NCBI RefSeq assembly: GCF_026745355.1
Contig: NC_079203.1
Coordinates: 5,925,352-5,989,351, forward strand
DNA length: 64,000 nt
Origin: Beta vulgaris subsp. vulgaris
Lineage: Eukaryota; Streptophyta; Magnoliopsida; Caryophyllales; Amaranthaceae
Direction of reading: 5' to 3'
In this document: positions 47,897 to 57,886 of the stretch, piece after piece
Position numbering within the stretch: the first letter of the stretch is position 1
Layout: each line of letters starts with the position of its first letter
Translations under genes and position numbers: made by a program
The notes under the pieces: generated by a model
The model's input: the letters and a program-made list of their open reading frames with translations, nothing else
Database searches by the model: none
What the model was told of the DNA's origin: nothing

Positions 47897-49429
47897 TGTT
47901 GTATAATATGAGCACTATAAGAGGGGGGGTGAATTATAGTGAGAGAATAAGCTATACTTTTTGCGGAATTAAAAGTAAACTTGGGAACAAACAATGGGAA
48001 CACGAGAGATTTTACGAGGAAAAACTTCCTAGGCCTAGTAGGAAGAAACAACCTCGACCACAAGGGATTTTAAACAACTTTCCACTATAATAGGCCAAAA
48101 CAACTCTGATTACAACCTATTACTTTTCTCTCGATTCTCAACTTAAGTCACTCAACTCAAGTTCCCAACGACAGTTCCCACAACTGACGTTTCTCTCAAA
48201 CTTCACTCGAAGTTCCTTTCTCTTTCTCTTTCTCTTGCTTCACTCAAAGCTTTCTCACACTTACAAGAGTTCACTCAAACCCTTTTTCTCAAAAATACAC
48301 TTTTAAAAAATGGAAGAGTAATAAACTCGATTAATGTAAGTATGAATTCTCTTAAGGAAAAGGCACTGACACTTTAGATAACTTAAGACAAATTAACTAA
48401 GTCAGACACAATTTGCTCAAATGAATTAGGCGCCTATTTATAGACATTAAGACAAGACATGTATCCACTAATTAGACCATTATCACATGTTCATGATGTT
48501 AATTAATTAATTAAATTAAATTAATTATTCCATGTCATGTAAGCATCCACTAATCCACTACTTCACTTCATAGAAGCAGTAACAATTACGTGGTTTTACA
48601 AACTTGGAGAATAATTAAACTTATTTAATTAATAAATACTTGGAGGATAATTAACTTAAGCCACTAAATCCACTAACTCATAAAACGTTAGCAGTATTTT
48701 AGGCGTGAATCTAGTTTTAGGAAATAAATAATAAATACTTTAGCTAGTTTTTAGGAAAAATATCTTTTTCAAAATCTTTTATAAAACCGGAAAAAAGTTT
48801 TATATTTAAAAATCCGAAACATTTAAAAACCGGAAATATTAATTTTCGAAAACTAAATCTTTTAAATAAAATATAAAAGATAAAATATATTTAAAAAGAT
48901 AATATTTGAAAATCAGTTAATTTTAAAATCAGAAAATCTTTTAAAATCTTTTCCTAACAAACTTAAACTAACTTCCTAAAATATGGATCTTAGTCAAATA
49001 TCCCTAAAAACTCTAACAACTATATTGGGCACAATTTCACTTAGGCGCACAATATTAGTCCTTAGAGTTCCTAAATTAGTTTTAAGTCTTGTTCCCTAAT
49101 TTTAAGTCTTGTTCCTAACCTTGTTCCTATAGTGCCAGGTTGTTCCTTTCATGGGAACAAGAACCAAGTTCCTTTGAGAATTCACCACGAACTTAATAAG
49201 CTTTACTCAACCAACAAGAAGATTAATAAATACCCTAATGTATTCTAATCTTCATTCCATGCTTGATTCTTCATCTCTCGAACATCTTTACTTCGATCTT
49301 GATTAATTCTCCGCTTTAATCTTCAATCAAGTATTCTCTTAGCTCGAGCATGAATTACCTTGCAGCAACATAAATAAAATATACTATGTCTTTTGTGGTT
49401 AGGTCATCTTCAAAACTCAAGGGTCAACA
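47897..49429 (-). repeat. SIRE 5' LTR
   Basis: Paired with 38596-40160. The minus-strand start is TGTTGACCCTTGAG and the end is TATTATACAACA. A TATA-like CTATAAATAG (minus) lies at 48434-48443. Confidence 0.95.
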
Positions 49430-49434
49430 AACCT

Positions 49435-51000
49435 CATACCAAAAGAACGTTTGGGTGCCATTCTTCACATATTTTTGAATCTTTGAGAGCAAGAGTCTTT
49501 CTTACTCGTGATGTTTGGAGATGGTATTACAAATCTTTTTCCACGGCCCCCCTTATTGAATTACATCAAGATCATGAATTGTGAAGGAAGGTGGATATTT
49601 CTATTTATTCATCACTACTTTACACCAAAGCACATTCGGATCTCTAAAGAGGCGCCACATCCATTTGAGGAGTAATGCCAGATTTCGATGAAGGAGAATC
49701 CCCACATTCAGCCCACCAAGGATTTTTGGAAGCTCGATGAGTTTCCATGGTGCAAGAAAGAGATAACTTTTTTCAGAGAGGCCGCACCAAAGAAATCTTC
49801 TTTGAATCTTATTGATTTTTTCAATGACACTCATAGGTATCGGGAAAATAGACATAAAGTAAATGGGAAGGCATGAGAGAGATCGACGCTTTAATTAGTG
49901 TGATTCGGCCCGCAAGAGATAAGAGCTTGCCTTGCCATGTTGCGAGTTTCTTGTTCATCCGGTTTATAACCGGATCCCATGCTTTAATCTGTGATGAGTT
50001 TCCACCTATTGGGAGTCCCAAGTAAGTGAAGGGGAGACTCGCAATCTTGCATAGCAGAATTTCCGCGGCATGGTGAAGCCAAGATTCATTAGTGTGGATT
50101 CCCATCAAAGATGTATTTGTGGAAATTCACTCGTAAACTTGAGGCAAGGTGGAAAAGTATAAGCATCCTTTAGATATTAAGCAAGTAATCAAGGTTAGGT
50201 GGACAAAATAGGATCGTATCATCTGCATATTGTAAATGTGTGGTTTTTAATCCACCTCCTCCAATTTCGATTTCTTCTTATAGCTTTAAATCTGTTGCTT
50301 TTTGAATCACAAGACTAAGAGTCTCCACAACAATGTCAAATAAGAAAGGGGAGAGGGGGTCCCCTTGACAAAGACTAGGGTGCAATTTGAACGGTTTTGT
50401 AGGGGATCCGTTAATGAGGATTGAAGCTGCTACATTCATTGTACAAGCCCTAATCCATCCGCACCACTTAGGGGGAAAGCCCATTTGCACTAGGGTCCAA
50501 TCCAGAAATTCCCAAGAAATGCTGTCGAAAGCCTTATGGAAGTCCAGTTTCAAAACTGTGGCGCTGATTTTTTTTTCGTTTACATGATTCGATAAGTTCT
50601 CCTGCAATGAGAGCACCATCTAAAATCTGTCGCCCCTCGACAAAAGATGACTGATGAGGCCCAATTAAAGAGTTCATAACCCTTCGAATTCTTCTTGCCA
50701 ACAGCTTTGCAATGATTTTATATAGGCAACCAACCATGCTTATGGGCCTAAAATCATTCAATCCCTCAGGTTTGCCAGTTTTTGGAATCAATGCAACAAA
50801 AGCAACATTCGATCCCTTAGGCAGCAGATTCGTATCCCAGAATTTCTCGACCATTGCATATACACCCTCCTTAATTACCTCCCATCCCTTCTTTATAAAC
50901 TTGAAATTATAACCATCCGGCCCCGGAGCTCTCTGAGAGTCATAAGAGGCTACAACTTCATCTATTTCTGTTCGAGAAAATGGAGTGGTGAGCAAATCTG
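49435..51000 (-). pseudogene. LINE reverse transcriptase
   Basis: Blocks on the minus strand: RAPGPDGYNFKFIKKGW and FVALIPKTGKPEGLNDFRPI (50534-50995), LKLDFHKAFDSISWEFLD and LCQGDPLSPFLF (50278-50619), and LQYADDTILF (about 50214-50243), the catalytic Y-A-D-D. They continue LPFTYLGLPIGGNSSQIKAW (49821-50108) and RRFLWCGLSEKS to the SIRE border (WYE at 49435). This is the order of plant non-LTR RTs. Stops near 50280 and 50110 and frame changes near 50550 and 49840 disable it. The frame continues on the other side of the SIRE element at 38590. Confidence 0.92.
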
Positions 51001-51189
51001 CTTGTTGTTCGGATAACCTTTTAAAGGAAAGATCTTCAAACGCGGGCCTTGATGAGAATTCTTTATTGAAAAGATTTTTGAAATGTTTGATTGCTTTATT
51101 TTTAATACCTGCAGGATCAACAATGTTAGTTTCATTAATAACCAGTGATGTGATGGAGTTTTGTCGTTTCCTTATTGATGCTAAGGTGT

Positions 51190-51858
51190 GAAAAAAATTT
51201 GTATTCTTGTCTCCCTCCTATATCCACCTTGATCGCTAATTCTGGGCCCAATATGATTCTCTTATTTTCAGCCAGGCCCATAGAGATTGTTGGGCTGATA
51301 CTCTTTCACTTATATCATCATGAGTCAACGACCTCTCATTGGAAATATGATCTAGGTTGTGAATCTTATCTTCCAAGCATGAGATATTATTGTCAATGTG
51401 GCCGAAAACTGGCACATTCTACTCTTTAATCTTTCCTTTTAATTGCTGCAGTTTGCCTTCCAAAGGAGAACTCTTATTTTCTTCCCACACTAATTTAATG
51501 CTCTTAAGGCATCCTGAATGTGAAAGCCAGCAATTTTGGAATCTAAATGGCTTGTCCCCCCAATTTTTTTCAACTGATTTTTCCAATAACAGGCAGTGAT
51601 CAGAGAGGCTTCTTTTTAAGATGGATACTTGGAGGTGAGGGAAGGCTGAAATCCATTCTGGATTAATTATAAGCGATCAAGTTTACTTTTCGAAGCACCA
51701 CGAAACCAAGTGAACCACCCATTTGAGGGTGGGATTTCCGTTAATTGTGTGTTTTCAATGAAAGACTGAAAAATCTTCAAGCCCTCTTTGAGATACAATA
51801 TTGCTGCCTCTCTCATTTGGGTATAATACTTCATTGAAGTCACCAAGGAATAGGGATT
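51190..51858 (-). pseudogene. LINE endonuclease, C-terminal part
   Basis: The minus-strand sequence opens LFLGDFNE and continues, in shifting frames, with GLKIFQSFIENTQLTEIPPS, NGWFTWFRGASKSKLDR and a SLSDHCLLL-like segment. These are the APE-type endonuclease blocks just before the RT of plant L1 elements. The N-terminal half is absent because the copy is 5'-truncated at the TSD (51859). Confidence 0.8.
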
Positions 51859-51939
51859 AGAGCCTTAATTTACATCATGTTTCAAACTGTTAAAAAAAAA
51901 GTCATATGTAAAACAAGAAAATATAATGCAATTAATACT

Positions 51940-52128
51940 TATAGAAGAAAGAAGATGAGAGAATGTGTGTGTATTGTCATTCAATCAAGAAAAGAAGAGA
52001 ATGAATGAATCATGAAGCTAAGAGCTAACTACCTGATATTTATACAACAGCTATAACTAACTTCTTGTTAGTTTGTTAGTCTAACTAACTTTTTACAATA
52101 ATAAATAAATATGTATTTATAACTTATA
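51940..52128 (-). repeat. Second Copia element, 3' LTR (189 bp)
   Basis: Intact short LTR. On the minus strand the purine tract GGAAGGGG stands just before its start, and a TATA-like TGTATAAATATC lies at about 52035-52046. Confidence 0.92.
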
Positions 52129-52139
52129 CACCCCTTCCA

Positions 52140-52364
52140 AGCTGGAATTGCTTGAGGAGCAAGGCCAAGCTTGGAACAAAGCAAGCGATGCTGTGTAGAA
52201 GGAAGAGCTTTTGTCAAAACATCAGCTAACTGATTTGCACTAGAGACATGTGATGTAGTTAAGAATCCATCTGAGACTTGCTCTCTGACATAATGCATAT
52301 CCCTTTTTAAATGTTTTGTCTTCTCATGGAACATGGGATTATGAGCTAAATGTTATGCAGAACT
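52140..52364 (-). pseudogene. Second Copia element, RNase H C-terminal end
   Basis: Minus-strand HNPMFHEKTKHLKRDMHYVR, HVSSANQLADVLTKALP and RLLCSKLGLAP are the last blocks of Copia RNase H. A TAA stands in the segment before HNPMF. The solo LTR at 52365-53823 separates it from the rest of RNase H. Confidence 0.88.
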
Positions 52365-53823
52365 TGTTAGTCGAGTATAAACACTGGATCAACTACAAGA
52401 GGGGGGGGGGTGAATTGTAGTTTGGGATATTTACACACTTTTTGCGAATAATCTAAATTTGAAAGCTAATAAAGAGAAGTAATGACAAGTCGGAACACAA
52501 GAAGATCCTTTTAACAAGGTTCTCTTCCTCAATTCTTTCGGAAATAACCTTGATCTTTTATTTATAAAAGTTATTACAACTTATTATAAATCAATCCTCA
52601 CTCAGTTCCTCTAGGAACCAGTTCCCAGTCACCTTGTTCCCCCTGAACACGTGACTTTTCTCACTTGACTTCACTAGAAGTCTTCTCTTATTCTCTTCTC
52701 TTTCTCTTTCTCTTTTCTCTCGTTTGAATACAAGAATTTTCTTTCTCTCAACCCAAACTCAAATACAATGATTATAATAAATTGAAGAATAGAAAACCTA
52801 ATAAACTTTCTTAGATGTAATACATGAAAATCTGGAAAGTCTTAAGTTTGAATTCAATTTTCTAATGCTATAAATAGGAATATCTACTGCTCCACGTTTT
52901 GCTCCATTAGTACGTTGTGGGCGCTATAATGTAGCATCCCACCAAACACTTCTGTAGCCGTTATTCCACTTAATCAGCCTCCACTTGTTCAGATTTGAGC
53001 GTGCTAAAAATAAGGCAGTTGGTTATGATCCCTAGAATCTAGGAACTAACTGATCATCATCTTGGTTCCTTATTCCTAGCAAGGTAGTTAGGTAATGTTG
53101 CACGTTCATTTTGCTTATACATTCCACCTGCGCATATACCACTAACTCCACAAACATTATGGAATTCAAATTTGCTAAAGTTAAAATTCCATAATATCAA
53201 AATCATACAATCATGTAATGAGTCAACAATATAAACAAGGAAAAATTGACAATAGAGGTCTGAACTTTGGGTGATAGTTTTTAAAAGGTCTGAACTATTG
53301 ATTAACCTGTGTAAGTCCCAACTTTAGGGGGCCTTAACTTTTAGCGGGCCTCGACGACTTAAAACTGAAGATTTTTTTTTTAAATCTCACCTAGTTCCTA
53401 CATCCCTCCCTCAATTAACCCTTCTGATGTGACCTAAGTTTTACTAGTGATGATCTATTAAGCCAGTTTGAAGTCACTAAGGCCCGCTAAAAGTTAAGAC
53501 CCCCTAAAATTGGGACCTACACATGTTAATCAATAGTTCAGACCTTTTAAAAATTATCACCCAAAGTTCAGACCTCTATTGTCAATTTTTCCTATAAACA
53601 ATTAATTTAAATAACTTAATTTTGATTATACTCATAATCAATTCTCTATATTTTATTAATAAGCTAATTGTATAAAACAATAATAAATCTAATCTATACT
53701 TCTAGAACAAAATCTAATTAAAGACATAAAATTAAATCTAATAAAAAATAAAACTAACCTAAATCACATTTAACTAAAATAAAAACCACATTATTTGTCA
53801 TCATCAAAATAGTGAATACAACA
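52365..53823 (-). mobile_element. Solo LTR of a SIRE-like element
   Basis: TGTTAGTCGAG...GAATACAACA ends with a 5-bp duplication GAACT at 52360-52364 and 53824-53828. The part ACAAGAGGGGGGGGGGTGAA with CACACTTTTTGCG matches the style of the SIRE LTR end at 38610-38665, and GTTCC words recur. There is no internal coding sequence, so it is an LTR left after recombination. Without the Mutator MITE it is about 1.1 kb. It splits the RNase H of the host element. Confidence 0.88.
53239..53592. mobile_element. Mutator-type MITE with long inverted repeats
   Basis: The arms begin GGAAAAATTGACAATAGAGG and run inward for more than 100 bp as inverted copies (AGGTCTGAAC, TTGATTAAC, CCCAACTTTAGGGG words pair with the right side). 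A perfect 9-bp duplication TATAAACAA lies at 53230-53238 and 53593-53601. It has no coding capacity. Confidence 0.92.
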
Positions 53824-55100
53824 GAACTATTATCACAGTAGAGAATGATAGGCAGTTGAACATGAGTGTGTAAATCTTCAAGCAAACCATGCAACCAAAC
53901 CAATTCACTAGCTGCATTTGACATACTCCTGTATTCTGCTTCAGTGGAAGATTTGCTCACTGTTGATTGTTTCTTGGTTTTCCAAGATACCGAATTTGAC
54001 CCAATGAAGACAGCATAAGCACTAAGTGATCAACTACTAAATGGACAACTACTCCAATCAGAATTATTATAGGCATGAATCTTCAAATCAATGGCTTAAT
54101 CATAGTGTAAACCATGATCCATAGTGCCTTGCAAATATTTGACAATATGTATAATAGCCTTCAGATGTGGTGCTCTAGGAGCATGCATAAACTAACTCAA
54201 GTGTTGAACTGCATAAGACAAATCAGGTCTGGTGATACCAAGATACAACAGTCTCCCTATTAACCTTCTGTAGACATCTGGTTCTGGTAAAAGTTCACCT
54301 TCTTCTGGTGACAATTTGAAACCAGTAGATAGAGGAGCTACAACAGGAGAACAGTCTTCCATACCATTGTCAACTAGGATAACTCTTATGTATTTCTTCT
54401 GAGACATAAAAGTACTAGTAGGTGTCTTAGTGATTTCAACTCCTAAGAAATAATTCAAGTCACCTAGATCCTTGATTGTGAAAGCCACATCAAGGGCCGT
54501 TTTAACATCTTGAATCTGAGACAAAGATGTACATGTGACCAAAACATCCACATATACTAAAACCACCAATAATTCATCATCATGTTGTCTAGTAAATAGA
54601 GAATAATCCTATTTGGATTGAATAAAACCAAGTGAAACTAAGAATTTTGTGAGTTCTTTGTTCCACTGTCTACTGGCCTGCTTTAATCCATAAAGTGATT
54701 TTTTTAATCTGCAAACTTTCCCATCAACAGCCTTAGAATACCCAGCAGGAGGAAGCATATATACTTCTTCATCTAAGAAACCATGTGAAAATGTATTATT
54801 CACATCAAGTTGACATAATGGCCATTGTTTGACTGTTGCTAGAGCAATAACAACCCTCATTGTAGCTAATTTAGCAACTGGCTGGTGAGTAAGTTTGAGT
54901 GAAATCCTGTCCTTCTGCTTGTTGGTATCCAATAGCAACCAACCTTGCCTTGTGTCTGTTAATACTTCCATCAGGTTTCAGTTTAGTCTTATAAACCCAC
55001 TTTGAGCCTATTACTTTCTTTCCTTTAGTAAGAAAAGTTAGTTCCCATGTTTCATTAAACTCAAGTGCTTCAAGTTCTTTATTCATTGCATCAATCCAGT
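53824..55100 (-). pseudogene. Second Copia element, reverse transcriptase and RNase H
   Basis: RT blocks on the minus strand: SKWVYKTKLKPDGSINRHKA with RLVAIGYQQ (54871-55086), then QLDVNNTFSHGFLDEEVYML and RLKKSLYGLKQASRQWNKEL (54609-54971). The segment LVYVDVLVTCTSL (about 54520-54560) stands where Y-V-D-D is expected, so the second catalytic aspartate is lost. It continues with NYFLGVEI and RRLIGRLLYLGITRPDLSYA (54192-54440). RNase H begins with SKSSTEAEYRSMSNAASELV (about 53900-53960) and YCDNSS up to the solo LTR. Confidence 0.9.
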
Positions 55101-55499
55101 TAGGGTCATTTTTGGCTTGATTATAGTACTTGGGTTCACTGTTTTGACAAGTGTTAACAACAAAAGACTATGAGTCAGAAGAAGAAGGGGAAGGAATAGA
55201 GGAATTATTGTGATGAGGCACATATATGTTAACACAATCAACAAGTTTAGTAGAAGGAAGTAGGAGAAGTAAGAGAGTAATTACTATCAGATGTAGAATC
55301 AGAAAGTTGGGTAGTATTTGGTGGTGGAGAAGGTGAATTAGAAAAGGATGAATTGGAAGTATTTTGTGGATGATAAGAATTAGAAGAATAAGTGGGAGTT
55401 CTCATAGGAGTAGAAGAAGTATCCAAGGAATCATCTTGTTCTGTATGAAAGGAAACAAGATTAGGATGATATGTGTGTAAAAAGGAGTCTGTTGTATGA

Positions 55500-56190
55500 T
55501 AAAGAAAGGATGTTTAAAAGAAAATCACATCCCTAGAAACAAAAGTAACATATGTTGTCAAGTCATACAACTTGTAAGCCTTTTGCCCAGGTGGATAAAT
55601 AACAAAAATGCACTTTCTTGCTCTTGAATCAAATTTATCCCTATTAATACTTATTTTATAAGCATAACATAAACAACCAAAGCTTCTCAAGCTAGTATAA
55701 TCAGGGACATTGCCATATAGAACTTCATAAGGTGTTTTCCAAGACAAAAGCTTGACAGGTAGCCTATTGATTAAAAAAGTAGCTGTTAAGATGCATTCTC
55801 CCTAGAACTTCTTGGGCAAGTTGGCCTGAAATCTCAAAGCCCTAGACATTTCAAGAAGATGTCTATGTTTTCTCTCAACTCTACCATTCTGTTGAGGGAC
55901 ATAGGGCACACTTCTTTGGATCAAAATCCCTCTAGTCATGAACAAAGTCAAGCATTATTCTTTCACAAGTTCTGTTCCATTATCAAATCTAACTATTTTA
56001 ACACACTTTGCAAACTGCGTCTCTACCATTTTCAAGAAATTGCTAATAGTTACAACAACTTGAAGCTTGTTATGCAGTAAGAATGTCCAAGTTGCCCTAC
56101 TGTGATCATTAACTATAGTGAGAAAATACTTAGCACCATTCAATGTATTTACTCTATAAGGGCCCCATAAATCAATGTGGATCATCTCAA
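55500..56190 (-). pseudogene. Second Copia element, integrase core
   Basis: MIHIDLWGPYRVNTLNGAKY carries the first aspartate and VKIVRFDNGTELV the second (55955-56185). The block around SRLPQQNGRVERKHRH with its glutamate is in another frame (about 55860-55915). The C-terminal part has KTPYEVLYGNVPDYTSLRSF and GCLCYA (55514-55747). The frame is interrupted near 55750 and 55940. Confidence 0.88.
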
Positions 56191-56194
56191 AGCA

Positions 56195-56930
56195 TTAATC
56201 AGCTCTGCTATTACTAACAAGAAATGACAGTTTGTGTTGTTTTAAGTGTAAACATATAAAACAGTTATATTCATGTATATGTTTACAATCATATCCAGGA
56301 ATGTGTTGCATTTTGGACAAAGATAAATGTCCAAGTCTAATATGTAATAAAGGCAAATCATGAATAACAGACTTTGCATTCTTTCTCCCTACTGCAGTTT
56401 TATTTGGCAACATACCAATATCAGAAGCAACATTGTTACATGTTGAAGAGATGGAAAAACCTTTATTTATCTCACATATACTATTGAAGAAGTAAAGAAC
56501 TCCTTTCCTTGTACCAGTTCCAAGAATCTTCTGTTTAGAATGGTCCTGAAAATAGCAAGCATCTTTGGTAAATCGAACCAATATACCAGCCTTTTCTATC
56601 AACTTACTAACAAAGAGTAAGTTATGTTTGAATCCATTTACCAACAAGACATCATGTATGATCATTTGATCATTTAAGATAACACTGCCAGCCATGTTCA
56701 CAGTTCTATGAGATCCATCTGGCAACCCTACTTTGATCTATTTCTTCAACCAGTATTTATCAATCAACACTTTTTCATCAAACACCATGTGATCACATGC
56801 ACCGGAATCAACTATCCATGTACAATGAAAAACATGCTTTGAATCATCATTCCAATAAGCATTACCTGCAAAGCTGGCAAATGAATTGTTGCATACAATA
56901 GAAATCTTTCCTTTCATCATCTTCATGACC
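56195..56930 (-). pseudogene. Second Copia element, protease and pre-integrase
   Basis: Protease site TWIVDSGACDHMVFDEKVL lies at 56738-56830. The next frame (56195-56725) carries the strand region VILNDQMIIHDVLLV with FKHNLLFVSKL and the zinc-binding start LHIRLGHLSLSKM of the integrase N-terminus. A stop separates the two pieces near 56735. Confidence 0.88.
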
Positions 56931-56932
56931 TC

Positions 56933-57886
56933 CTAACAAATAGAGCTTAGCATCTCAGAATCTACATGTCCTCCAGCATTTCCAGATGAAATTTCTTCAG
57001 ATGCCAAAGGAGAATCAGCTTGAGCAATTTCATAATTCACATGAACATTTGCAGCAAACTTTCTTCCTTTGTTTTTGCTTGAACTAATGCCTCCTCTAGT
57101 AGATTTTAGGGCATTATACCATTCTGGATACCCAATGAGCTTAAAGCATTGGTCTATAGTATGACTTGTACCTTTACAGTGATCACACTTCTTGTCAAAT
57201 TTCTCTTTCTTCCAGTCTCTTTTTCCTTGAAATCTTAAGTTTCCAGTACCTATTCCTCCTCCTCCTCCTAGATTATATCTTTGTGCAGCCATTGCACTAC
57301 TCTCACCTACATCCATAACACCAGAGATTTCCTTATGTTTTTCAATCTGCTGAGTAATAGAGAAGGCTCCATTGATTGTAGGTAATGGTTCCATTGCCAT
57401 AATATTAGTTACAGTGCTATCAAATCCACTATTTAAGCCTAGCAAGAATTGCATAAGCTTATCTTCAGCTTCAAGATCAGTCAGTTTCTTGAGAAAGAAA
57501 CAAGTACATTGACTAAGAGCTCCACAATGACAAGTAGGAAACAACCTTAATGACTTCAGCTCATCCCAAAGCTATTTAATCTTACCATAATAAGCAATTA
57601 TAGTGAGATTTTCCTGCCTTAATCCATCAATTTCTTTCTTCAATTGATATATCAATGGACCATTAGACTGTCCAAATCTCTCATTCAGTTCTTGCCACAG
57701 ATCATTAGAATTTGTCACATAAGCAAAATCATCCGCAATAGTTGGACTTATAGAGCTGAGAATCCAACTCATCACCATGTAATCAGCTCTAGTCCATTTA
57801 TGAAAATTTTTGTCACTAACATCAGGTTTAGGTAAAAATCCAGTAATAAATCCTTCCTTGTTCTTTGCAATAAGAGCACGTTTAAC
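56933..57886 (-). pseudogene. Second Copia element, gag after the solo LTR
   Basis: The frame resumes at 57886 with KRALIAKNKEGFITGFLPKP. It continues through MSWILSSISPTIADDFAYVT and DLWQELNERFGQSNGPLIYQ (57572-57778), a nonsense codon after AYYGKIK, and CFFLKKLTDLEAEDKLMQFL. The knuckle CDHCKGTSHTIDQC lies at about 57140-57185. The N-terminus is on the far side of the solo LTR. Confidence 0.9.

Larger units (their letters stand above)
38596..49429 (-). mobile_element. SIRE-type Ty1/copia retrotransposon, 10.8 kb
   Basis: Two LTRs of 1565 bp (38596-40160) and 1533 bp (47897-49429) share TGTTG...CAACA ends. A perfect 5-bp duplication AACCT lies at 38591-38595 and 49430-49434. The element reads on the minus strand: 5' LTR on the right, PBS at 47880-47894, gag, protease, integrase, RT, RNase H, an extra region, polypurine tract, 3' LTR. 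Long size, two separate CCHC knuckles and coding remains after pol fit the SIRE/Maximus lineage. The coding region is broken by many frameshifts. Confidence 0.93.
37115..51858 (-). mobile_element. 5'-truncated L1-type LINE, split by the SIRE element
   Basis: A 13-bp duplication AGAGCCTTAATTT lies at 37102-37114 and 51859-51871. The minus-strand 3' end carries AATAAAG and the tail TTATCAAAAAAA at about 37112-37150. Domain order on the minus strand is endonuclease C-terminal part, RT, zinc-binding RVT, RNase H. The sequence opens inside the endonuclease (LFLGDFNE near 51845), so the 5' part is missing. Without the SIRE element and one TSD copy the LINE is about 3.9 kb. Confidence 0.92.
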
